Positions 4,784 through 11,505 of a DNA stretch of 12,255 bases are shown here, in pieces. The notes under the pieces were generated by a model. The model was not told where the DNA came from. It saw only the letters and a program-made list of their open reading frames with translations, and ran no database searches. Positions within the stretch are counted from its first letter, which is position 1, and each line of letters starts with the position of its first letter. The translations under genes were made by a program, and so were the position numbers. The stretch is from an uncultured Clostridia bacterium (GTDB taxonomy: Bacteria; Bacillota; Clostridia; Oscillospirales; Oscillospiraceae): assembly GCA_937907715.1 (NCBI GenBank), contig CALERM010000222.1, positions 1-12,255 of the forward strand, read 5' to 3'.

Positions 4784-6604
4784 TTAGTTTTTTGCCTTGG
4801 AGGCGGCGCGCATACGTGCCGAGTGGTCGAGAATGCGCTTGCGCATGCGAAGGCTCTTGGGCGTGACCTCGAGCAGCTCGTCGTCCGCAAGATACTCCAT
4901 GCACTGCTCCAGAGACAGAATCTTCGGCGGCGCGAGGCGGATTGCCTCGTCAGAGCCTGCCGCGCGCATGTTGGTCAGCTGCTTTTTCTTGCAGACGTTG
5001 ACGGACATGTCCTCGTTGCGGTTGCACTGACCGACGATCATGCCGGCGTAGACCTCCGTGCCGGGCGCGATAAAGAGCGTCCCGCGGTCCTGCACGTTGC
5101 CGAGTCCGTAGGCGCAAGCCTCGCCGGTCTCAAACGCGACCAGAGACCCGGTAAGACGGCGTTCAATCTCGCCCTTGACCGGCTCATAGGTTTCCAGCGT
5201 CGACGCCATGATACCCTCGCCGCGCGTGTCGGTCAGAAATTCGTTGCGGTAGCCGAACAGACCTCTCGTCGGGACGAGGAACTCCAGCCGCATCCGGCTT
5301 CCGATCGGGGTCATGGAGACCAGCTCGCCCTTTCTCTGCGCCATCTTGTCGATGACCGAGCCGACGGAGTTTTCGGGGACGTCGGCGACCATGCGCTCAA
5401 TCGGCTCGCAGAGCTTGCCGTCGATTTCCTTGTTCAGAACGTGCGGCGTGGAGACCTGGAACTCATAGCCCTCGCGGCGCATCGTCTCAATGAGGATGGA
5501 CAGGTGCATCTCGCCGCGGCCCGCGACGTTGAACGAGTCTGTGCCGACCTCCTTGACGTGCAGCGACACGTCCTTGAGAAGCTCGCGCTGCAATCTGTCG
5601 CGCAGGTTTCGGGAGGTGACGTATTTTCCCTCGCGGCCTGCAAAGGGAGAGTCGTTGATGGAGAAGGTCATTTCGATCGTCGGGTCGGAAATTTTGACAA
5701 ACGGCAGCGGCTCGATGGCGTCGGCCACGCACAGCGTTCTTCCGATCGTGATGTCCGAAATGCCGGAGAAGGCGACGATCTCGCCCGCGCTTGCCTCCTG
5801 GATGGGGCTTCTGCCGAGGCCGGTGAACTCATAGAGCGTGACGATCTTCTGCTTTTCCTTGATCGAAGGATCATGGTAGTCGCAGACGATGACCTCCTGG
5901 TTCTGCCGGACGGTGCCGCGCTCGATCCTGCCGATGCCGATCCGGCCGACGAACTCGTTATAGTCGATGGACGAGACGAGCAGCTGCAAGGGCCCTTCGC
6001 GGTCGCCCTTGGGCGGATCGATATAGTTGACGATGGTCTCGAAAAGCGGCGTTAAGTCTGTGCCCTCTTCGTCGGGGCTGTAAGACGCGATGCCGCGCCG
6101 CGCTGAGCAGAAGAGCGTGGGAGATTCAAACTGTTCTTCCGTTGCGTTGAGGTCGAGCAGAAGCTCAAGCACCTCGTCGATGACCTCGTGCACACGTGCG
6201 TCGGGCCGGTCGATTTTATTCACGACCACGATGACCTTGTGGCCGAGCTCCAGCGCCTTTTGCAGCACGAAGCGCGTCTGCGGCATGGGGCCCTCGGCCG
6301 CGTCCACGAGCAGCAGAACGCCGTCGACCATTTTGAGGATCCGCTCGACCTCGCCGGAAAAATCGGCGTGGCCCGGGGTGTCTACGATATTGATCTTGTA
6401 GTCTTTATAGTGTACGGCGGTGTTTTTTGCCAGGATCGTGATGCCGCGCTCGCGCTCAAGATCGCCCGAGTCCATGACCCGGTCGGCCACCACCTGATTT
6501 TCGCGGTAAACGCCGCCCTGCTTTAACATCTGATCGACCAGGGTCGTCTTGCCATGGTCAACGTGCGCGATGATCGCAATGTTCCGAAGCTTGTCCTGCG
6601 TCAT
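4784..6604 (-). CDS. typA: Translational GTPase TypA/BipA
   Basis: 606 residues, the usual size. TypA/BipA is a ribosome-binding GTPase related to EF-G and involved in ribosome assembly and growth under stress, including cold. GTPase motifs: G1 AHVDHGKTT (13-21), G2 ERGITI (52-57), G3 DTPGH (75-79), G4 NKID (129-132) and the G5-like SARRG (167-171). A translation-factor beta-barrel domain follows (around 200-300), then the EF-G-like domain with GRGEMHLSILIETMRREGYEFQ, and the BipA-specific C-terminal region (EFLVPTRGLFGYRNEF, then GTEVYAGMIVGQ). The ATG at 6604-6602 is chosen because homology begins at MTQDKLRNIAIIAHVDHGK and AAAGGGG lies just upstream on that strand. The open frame continues upstream, but that part would include the promoter. 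Confidence 0.96.
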   Translation of the reverse strand: MTQDKLRNIAIIAHVDHGKTTLVDQMLKQGGVYRENQVVADRVMDSGDLERERGITILAKNTAVHYKDYKINIVDTPGHADFSGEVERILKMVDGVLLLVDAAEGPMPQTRFVLQKALELGHKVIVVVNKIDRPDARVHEVIDEVLELLLDLNATEEQFESPTLFCSARRGIASYSPDEEGTDLTPLFETIVNYIDPPKGDREGPLQLLVSSIDYNEFVGRIGIGRIERGTVRQNQEVIVCDYHDPSIKEKQKIVTLYEFTGLGRSPIQEASAGEIVAFSGISDITIGRTLCVADAIEPLPFVKISDPTIEMTFSINDSPFAGREGKYVTSRNLRDRLQRELLKDVSLHVKEVGTDSFNVAGRGEMHLSILIETMRREGYEFQVSTPHVLNKEIDGKLCEPIERMVADVPENSVGSVIDKMAQRKGELVSMTPIGSRMRLEFLVPTRGLFGYRNEFLTDTRGEGIMASTLETYEPVKGEIERRLTGSLVAFETGEACAYGLGNVQDRGTLFIAPGTEVYAGMIVGQCNRNEDMSVNVCKKKQLTNMRAAGSDEAIRLAPPKILSLEQCMEYLADDELLEVTPKSLRMRKRILDHSARMRAASKAKN

Positions 6605-6653
6605 ATCCTGCGCCCCTTTCTTATCTTCCGAAAAATAAATCCAACAAACACGT

Positions 6654-6682
6654 ATTTTAACACAGGGAATCAGCAATTACAA
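6654..6682 (-). promoter_or_regulatory. Predicted sigma-A promoter of typA
   Basis: On the minus strand, -35 TTGTAA (complement of 6677-6682) and -10 TAAAAT (complement of 6654-6659) are separated by 17 bases. The start codon is 49 bases downstream of the -10. Confidence 0.65.
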
Positions 6683-6794
6683 GATTTTTTCAACCAAATC
6701 TGAGGGCGTTTCCGGTATTTTTTTGAAGCAATTCTACCTGCTCGGGAACCACGAAGAACGCCTCCGGCATAAAATGGACGGAAGGAGGGATTTT

Positions 6795-7316
6795 ATGAAT
6801 CCGATGGACTGTAAACAGGCGCAGAATGTCTGGAGCCGCGTCATGGCGGCGCAGACCGCCGCGCCGTGTACGAATGCGGAAAAAGCGCCCGCAAAGACCG
6901 CCTGCACGCATGAAACGCCCGCCGTTTCCATCACCCCCGAGCAGGTGATGCAGGCGATGCAGCAGGAGCTTTGCGACGCGGAAGCCTACCGCTGCCTTGC
7001 CGCGCGCATGTCCGGCTGCGCGAAAAAGACGCTGCTTGCCATTTCCCACGACGAGCGCTGCCACGCGAAAAAGCTGGGCGCAATGTATTTTCTGCTCACC
7101 GGCAAAAAAGCCTGCCCCAAAAGACCGGAACCCCCCTGTATCACCTGCAACGCTGAGACGCTTCGCAGGCAGTATCAGTGCGAGCTTGCCGCGCGCGAGC
7201 GCTATGAAGCCCTTGCTCCCCTGTCCGGTGCGAGGGCCTGCACGCTGCGCGAAATTTCGCTCGACGAGTGCCGTCACGCGCAAAAAATTTACGAGCTGCT
7301 GCAAGGCTGCCTCTGA
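6795..7316 (+). CDS. Cysteine-rich ferritin-like (rubrerythrin-type) diiron protein
   Basis: 173 residues. Two similar halves (about 50-95 and 122-166) each contain an ELxxxExYxxLA helix and an ExxH helix: E58/E63 with E87-R-C-H90, and E130/E135 with E158-C-R-H161. This is the ligand pattern of ferritin-like four-helix bundles that hold a diiron site, as in rubrerythrin, which reduces peroxide in anaerobes. No rubredoxin domain is present. Unusually it has 14 cysteines, including CxxC (115-118) between the halves, C89 and C159 inside the ExxH motifs, and three in a disordered-looking N-terminal segment (1-47). The ATG at 6795 has AAGGAGG (6782-6788) six bases upstream. Peroxide or iron handling is inferred from the fold only; electron partners are not evident nearby. 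Confidence 0.78.
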   Translation: MNPMDCKQAQNVWSRVMAAQTAAPCTNAEKAPAKTACTHETPAVSITPEQVMQAMQQELCDAEAYRCLAARMSGCAKKTLLAISHDERCHAKKLGAMYFLLTGKKACPKRPEPPCITCNAETLRRQYQCELAARERYEALAPLSGARACTLREISLDECRHAQKIYELLQGCL

Positions 7317-7343
7317 GACGCAAACGCGCGGATCTCTGCGGTG

Positions 7344-7372
7344 GTGACAGACAGGAAAAGATATGGTATAAT
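7344..7372 (+). promoter_or_regulatory. Strong predicted promoter of the LuxR/LAL regulator (extended -10)
   Basis: -35 GTGACA (7344-7349) matches the consensus at five of six positions. The spacer is 17 bases and the -10 is a perfect TATAAT (7367-7372), preceded by TGG (7364-7366), which forms an extended -10. The start codon is 50 bases further on. Confidence 0.78.
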
Positions 7373-7422
7373 ACCAGAAAACAGGAATCTCCGGCAGAAA
7401 ACCGCGGAAGAAAGAGGAACGT

Positions 7423-9921
7423 ATGTCCAAACGAAAGCCGAGCTTCAACACCATCTACATCTCCGAGCGCGTGCAGGAGTGCCTGCGCCCGATTGCGCGC
7501 TGCGCGCTGACGACTGTGGTCGCCCCCATGGGCTACGGCAAGACGACCGCCATCAACTGGTTCCTCGCCGAAAAAACAAAAGGCGGCAAGGCAGTCGCCA
7601 TCCGCATGAGCATTTACTCGGAAAAGCTTCCCATGCTCTGGCGCAGCGCGCAGGATGCGTTCCGGTTCGCGGGGCTGGATGTGCTCAGCGCCTTCGACTT
7701 TCCGACCGGCGAGGCTGCCGCGACGCTGGTTTTAGAGGAGCTTTGCCGCGCGTTTTCTTCCGGGAAGACGGCGTATTATCTGTTCCTCGACGATTTTCAT
7801 CTGCTGCGCGACGAGCGCGCCGTGCGCTTCATCTGCCGCCTGAGTGCCAAAATGCCGGAAAATGCGCACCTGATTGTCGCCAGCCGCGACCGATTTCTGC
7901 CTGCGGGCGAGACTGTCCGCCTGGGCGGGAACCTGCACCAGATCGGCATGGAGCAGCTGCGGCTCAACCACACCGAGCTTGCCATCTACGCCCACCGCTG
8001 CGGCGCAGACCTTTCCGAGCAGCAGCTGGAGGCGCTGCTTCGCTCGAGCGAGGGGTGGTTTTCGGCAATCTATCTGAATCTGCGCGCGCTTTCCAAGCGT
8101 GGAAGGCTCCCGGACGGCAGCTCCGATATTTTCGAAATGTTCACCGCGGCGATGATCGATCCGCTTGAACCTGCACGGCAGGAATTTCTGGCAGTTCTGG
8201 GACTTGCCGACGAATTTACCGCCGAGATGGCGCGCTTTGTCACCGAAAACCCGGAAACCGACGCGATCATTCAGGATTTAACCAGCCAGAACGCCTTCGT
8301 CACACGCCTGCCAGACTCGCAGCGCTACCGCTTCCATCACATGATGAAAGAGTGCGCGCTTCGGAAATTCCGCACGCTGCCCGAGCAGTCTCAGATCTGC
8401 TACTGGAACCGCTTTGGCGGCTGGTACGGCGCGCACGGACAGTACCTGCACGCGCTGGACGTTTATGGAAGGTCCGGCAACAATGACGCCGCGCTCACGA
8501 TCATTGAAAAGGACGCGGGCAATCTTCTCTCGGCGCTGCGCCCCGAGGAGCTGCTCGAGCGCCTGAACGCCTGCCCGGAGGAGGTTTTGATGCGCCATCC
8601 GACGGCGATTCTGGTTCTGATGCGCCGGCTTTTCACCTGGCGGCAGATTCCGAAGATGCTGCAGCTCAAGGCGCTTCTGGAGCGGGCAATTGCGGAAAGC
8701 CCCAGTATGCCGGAGGAAGAACGCGGAAATCTTCTTGGCGAGTGCGACCTCATTATGAGCTTTCTTCTGTATAACGACATCACAAAAATGAGTGCGCTTC
8801 ACCGCAGCGCCAGCCGCCAGATGTCGCGCCCTGCCGTCACCATTCAGGCGGGCTCGAGCTGGACGTTCGGGTCTCCGTCGGTTCTCATGATGTATTACCG
8901 CGCGCCCGGGGAGCTTGCAAAAGAGACGCACGAGATGCACGAGTGCATGCCGCACTATTACCGCATCACGAACGGGCACGGGCTCGGCGCGGAGCTGGTC
9001 ATGGACGCGGAGGCGAGCTTCATGCAGGGAAGGCTGCGCGAGGCGGAAATCGGGCTGGAGCGGGCGCGCACGGCGATTGCCGGAAGCGGGCAGGAAAATA
9101 TGGCGCTGTGCTGCGATTTTCTGGAGCTGCGGCTGCTTCGCTCCGGCGGAAAGCAACGGCTTGATATCAAAGCGCGCGCCGAAGCGCTTCTGGCGCGGCA
9201 CGACGTGGTGCTGCTGAACATGTTTGAAAGCATCCTCGCATATGACTACGCGCTGGTGCAGGAGGCAGAAAAAATTCCGGACGTTTTTCGGCTCCACCGG
9301 CTCGACACCGTCAACTACTTCGCCCCCGGCAAGCCCATGATGGAGCTGATTGAAAATCAGGTGTATCTGGCGCAGGGAGAGTTCCCCCGCGTCATCGGGC
9401 GCAGCGAGCCGCAGCTGGCGGTCTGTGAAAACCTGCATTATGCACTCGTTGCGCTGCACATCCGCATCCAGACGGCAAGCGCCTATGAGGCGCTCGGAAA
9501 CCGCGCGATGGCAAGAAAGCTTCTGCTGCGCGCGCTGGAAGACGCCCAGCCGGACGGCTTCGTGCTTCCGTTTGCCGAGAATACGCCGTATCTCATGGAC
9601 CTTTACCGGGCGCTCTGGCGCGAGCTGGAAACGCCCTTTGCCGCGTCCGTCTGCGAGCTTTCCGAGCACTGGCTTTCCCAGAAGGAGACCGCCGGCAATT
9701 CCTGCGAGCTGCCCGAGACACTGCGGGAGCTTTCCGAGCGGGAGTGTTCGGTGGCGCAGCTGATGGCGCTTCGCAAGACGAACCGCGAGATTGCCGAGAC
9801 GCTTTTTTTGTCCGAGGGCACCGTCAAGCAGTACATCAACCGCATCTATTCCAAGCTGCAGCTGACCGGCACCGCGCAGGAAAAGCGCCGCGCGCTGACG
9901 GCGCTGCTGCAAAAGAACTAA
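7423..9921 (+). CDS. LuxR-family transcriptional regulator, MalT/LAL type (STAND ATPase)
   Basis: 832 residues, typical for LAL (large ATP-binding LuxR) regulators. Order of parts: an N-terminal P-loop NTPase with Walker A APMGYGKTT (34-42) and Walker B YLFLDDFH (119-126), a winged-helix-like linker with RFHHMMKECALRKF (about 304-317), a long helical TPR-like sensor region (about 330-750), and a C-terminal LuxR helix-turn-helix (about 770-828: LSERECSVAQLMALRKTNREIAETLFLSEGTVKQYINRIYSKLQL). Such proteins are inducer-gated activators, as MalT is for maltotriose. The ligand and targets cannot be inferred. AGAGGA (7413-7418) lies just before the ATG. It has its own strong promoter and terminator, so it is a single-gene unit; no obvious metabolic operon adjoins it. 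Confidence 0.9.
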   Translation: MSKRKPSFNTIYISERVQECLRPIARCALTTVVAPMGYGKTTAINWFLAEKTKGGKAVAIRMSIYSEKLPMLWRSAQDAFRFAGLDVLSAFDFPTGEAAATLVLEELCRAFSSGKTAYYLFLDDFHLLRDERAVRFICRLSAKMPENAHLIVASRDRFLPAGETVRLGGNLHQIGMEQLRLNHTELAIYAHRCGADLSEQQLEALLRSSEGWFSAIYLNLRALSKRGRLPDGSSDIFEMFTAAMIDPLEPARQEFLAVLGLADEFTAEMARFVTENPETDAIIQDLTSQNAFVTRLPDSQRYRFHHMMKECALRKFRTLPEQSQICYWNRFGGWYGAHGQYLHALDVYGRSGNNDAALTIIEKDAGNLLSALRPEELLERLNACPEEVLMRHPTAILVLMRRLFTWRQIPKMLQLKALLERAIAESPSMPEEERGNLLGECDLIMSFLLYNDITKMSALHRSASRQMSRPAVTIQAGSSWTFGSPSVLMMYYRAPGELAKETHEMHECMPHYYRITNGHGLGAELVMDAEASFMQGRLREAEIGLERARTAIAGSGQENMALCCDFLELRLLRSGGKQRLDIKARAEALLARHDVVLLNMFESILAYDYALVQEAEKIPDVFRLHRLDTVNYFAPGKPMMELIENQVYLAQGEFPRVIGRSEPQLAVCENLHYALVALHIRIQTASAYEALGNRAMARKLLLRALEDAQPDGFVLPFAENTPYLMDLYRALWRELETPFAASVCELSEHWLSQKETAGNSCELPETLRELSERECSVAQLMALRKTNREIAETLFLSEGTVKQYINRIYSKLQLTGTAQEKRRALTALLQKN

Positions 9922-9948
9922 CCGTTGGTTAATAGCGAGTTTCCCCCG

Positions 9949-9983
9949 GCCGCCGTACAGTAAGCCTGTACGGTGGCTTTCTG
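9949..9983 (+). terminator. Rho-independent terminator of the LAL regulator
   Basis: A 12-bp stem pairs 9949-9960 (GCCGCCGTACAG) with 9966-9977 (CTGTACGGTGGC), with one G-T wobble and a five-base loop. TTT-C-T follows. The T-run is short, but the stem is strong and sits 27 bases past the stop. Confidence 0.72.
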
Positions 9984-10013
9984 CCGTCAGGCCGGAAAAG
10001 AAGGGGCGCGAAC

Positions 10014-10262
10014 ATGTATCGGAAGTACATACAGGCTGTCGAGCCGCTGGACGAGCATATTTTGCTGATCGATTTTACTTCCGGCAGCCGTCTGCTGCTG
10101 GACATGAAGCCGCATCTGGATTCCATCCGCTTCCGGTCGCTCGTGCGCCCGGAGGTCTGGAACAGCGCAGAAACCAACGGCGTCTTTGTCCGCTTCGGGT
10201 CCGTAGAGCTGAGCCACGACGAGCTGATGACGATGGCTGAGCAGGGACCGCGCGCATTCTGA
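10014..10262 (+). CDS. DUF2442-like small protein
   Basis: 82 residues, soluble. The layout matches DUF2442: an opening 'YIQAVEPLDEHILLIDFTSGSRLLLDMKPHL' (a beta hairpin in which the protein describes its own strand pattern V-x-P-L-x-x-x-x-L-x-x-x-F-x-x-G), a middle 'FRSLVRPEVWNSAETNGVFVRFGSVELSHDELM', in which the 'v.W..g.eLs.d.L' ending of the family can be seen as VRFGSVELSHDEL. The role of the family is unknown; some members lie beside toxin-antitoxin-like DUF4160 genes, but no such partner is present here. AAGGGGC (10001-10007) precedes the ATG. It lies just after the LAL regulator terminator, and no promoter of its own was recognised. Confidence 0.7.
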   Translation: MYRKYIQAVEPLDEHILLIDFTSGSRLLLDMKPHLDSIRFRSLVRPEVWNSAETNGVFVRFGSVELSHDELMTMAEQGPRAF

Positions 10263-10359
10263 CGGTTCGGGGGGACCGCAGGCTGGCAGCCGCTGCCCAT
10301 GATAGCAGAAGCGCGCCGTCCGGAGCGGGCAAAGACGAGCCGCACATCAGAACAAACAA

Positions 10360-10379
10360 TTCTGCCCGTGCGGGCAGAA
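10360..10379 (+). other. Stem-loop immediately upstream of the DUF3137-like gene RBS
   Basis: A perfect 8-bp stem, TTCTGCCC (10360-10367) with GGGCAGAA (10372-10379), has a four-base loop. The RBS AAAGGAGG begins right at its 3' edge. There is no T-run on the plus strand, so it is not a normal terminator. It could shield or stabilise the mRNA 5' region. The rest of the 128-base gap (10263-10390) shows nothing else I can support. Confidence 0.45.
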
Positions 10380-10390
10380 AAGGAGGAGCC

Positions 10391-11236
10391 ATGAAAAAGC
10401 TTTGGGGTCTTGTGAATTTTGCGGGTCTGATCATCGTTGCTGCCGGATTTATTACACATTCGGCGGTGCCGATTGTGCTGGGCATTGCGGTCTGCCTGCT
10501 CGGCGAGTGGCAGAAGGGACGCGCGGCAAAGGCGCAGCGCGCGCAGGCGCAGAACGACGCCATCCGTCCGGCGCTTGCCGACGTGTTCGACAGCGCAGAC
10601 TACCAACCGGGCGAGCGTCTGAGCGAGCTGGATATCAATCCCATGCAGCTGCTTCTGCACCAGGACTACCACTATGTCGATGGCTGCGACAAAATTACGG
10701 CGACCTATCACGGCGTTTCTGTTCTGCTCGGAAACGTCCGGCTGATGGATACGGACGTCTTCCGTGATGAAGAGACCGGCATGGAGCGCAAGACGGAAAA
10801 AGAGGTCTGGCAGGGCTTGATGCTGACGTGCAGGGCCGGACACAGCTTCCCCATTGGGCTTGCCATCGCGCCGCGCGGCAAGATCGACGGTCTGCTGCGC
10901 TACGCAGACGTCAAAACCGGAAACGAGACCTTTGACAAGCGCTTTACGGTCAAAACCGATAACGGCGATGCCGCGCTGCGCACGCTCACGCCCCGTATGC
11001 AGGAGAAAATCCTTGCCGCCGCGAGCGTCAGCCCAGGACCTCTGTACATCACCTTCTGCCAGGACGGCAGAGTTTCCGCCGCCGTGCGCACCACCGGAAG
11101 AAACTTCTTCGTACCGGAAAAGGCGAGCGCAGAGGGCGCCTGCGCGCGTCTGACGGAGAACCTTCGTAAGCTGCTTGCCATCATCGACGAGACAAACCCC
11201 GTCGCTGCTGCGAGCGCGCAGGAAGGGGAAGCGTAA
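10391..11236 (+). CDS. DUF3137-like membrane-anchored protein
   Basis: 281 residues. Two hydrophobic helices (about 6-21 and 24-38) are followed by a basic stretch (QKGRAAKAQRAQAQ), suggesting an N-terminal membrane hairpin with a cytoplasmic C-terminal domain. That domain resembles DUF3137: YHYVDGCDKITATYHGVSVLLGNVRL (93-118), VWQGLMLTC (139-147), NETFDKRFTVKTDNGDAALRTLTPRM (178-203), and PLYITFCQDGRVSAAV (217-232). The family has no established function. AAAGGAGGAG at 10378-10387 supports the ATG, and a hairpin lies directly before it. It is followed one base later by a second small membrane gene, so the two are almost certainly co-transcribed and perhaps form a membrane pair. Confidence 0.75.
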   Translation: MKKLWGLVNFAGLIIVAAGFITHSAVPIVLGIAVCLLGEWQKGRAAKAQRAQAQNDAIRPALADVFDSADYQPGERLSELDINPMQLLLHQDYHYVDGCDKITATYHGVSVLLGNVRLMDTDVFRDEETGMERKTEKEVWQGLMLTCRAGHSFPIGLAIAPRGKIDGLLRYADVKTGNETFDKRFTVKTDNGDAALRTLTPRMQEKILAAASVSPGPLYITFCQDGRVSAAVRTTGRNFFVPEKASAEGACARLTENLRKLLAIIDETNPVAAASAQEGEA

Positions 11237-11237
11237 T

Positions 11238-11426
11238 ATGCCGTTCTGGCTTGCCTGTTTGCTTTTGCTTGCGGACCTCGCCGCACTTGTTTACTTCCGC
11301 AGACGGCTGCGGGAGAAAAAGACGATGCGCGTGATTGCCACGTGCGTGTGCGCGCTTCTTGCCGCGCTGCTGCTGGTATACCTTGCGCTCACGGCGATGC
11401 TCCTGTTCGCCGCCTCGCAGAACTGA
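11238..11426 (+). CDS. Small two-helix membrane protein, unrecognised
   Basis: 62 residues, with two hydrophobic helices (about 3-19 and 31-58) joined by a very basic loop (FRRRLREKKTMR). By the positive-inside rule the loop should face the cytoplasm. I do not recognise a family. The start lies one base after the stop of the DUF3137-like gene, with AAGGGGAA (11223-11230) as RBS inside the end of that gene. This spacing and the strong terminator after it argue for a real gene in a two-gene operon. Confidence 0.65.
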   Translation: MPFWLACLLLLADLAALVYFRRRLREKKTMRVIATCVCALLAALLLVYLALTAMLLFAASQN

Positions 11427-11432
11427 AAACAA

Positions 11433-11473
11433 AAATCGCCCACCCGTTACGGTTTGTAACAGGCGGGCGATTT
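11433..11473. terminator. Bidirectional terminator between the small membrane gene and the SpoVT-like gene
   Basis: An 18-position stem (11433-11450 with 11456-11473) has two mismatches and a GGTTT loop. The outer arms AAATCGCCC/GGGCGATTT leave TTT on the plus strand and TTTTTG on the minus strand. It sits between convergent genes. Confidence 0.8.
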
Positions 11474-11505
11474 CAATTGTCAGAAGGCGCAGACCTTTTG
11501 CTGAG

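Noticed and set aside
3370..4890. A 506-codon open frame on the minus strand opposite the MATE gene
   Set aside because: It is rich in Arg, His and Ala, lacks family motifs, and mirrors a well-supported MATE gene in GC-rich DNA. It also runs across the terminator and the typA 3' end.
4823..6055. A 410-codon plus-strand open frame opposite typA
   Set aside because: The frame only mirrors typA codon usage; typA motifs are complete on the other strand.
6723..6775. TAAAAT at 6770-6775 as promoter of the ferritin-like gene
   Set aside because: The expected -35 position (around 6747) reads AACCAC, and the -10 would lie almost on the RBS.
8278..9912. A 544-codon open frame opposite the LAL regulator
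   Set aside because: It is an antisense shadow of a clear LuxR/LAL gene, with no RBS and no recognisable domain.
9919..9931. Small palindrome TAACC-GTT-GGTTA at the LAL gene stop
   Set aside because: It is too short to call an operator or terminator, and the real terminator follows it.
10284..10298. Short GGCAG/CTGCC hairpin after the DUF2442 gene as a terminator
   Set aside because: The stem is only five pairs and no T-run follows.
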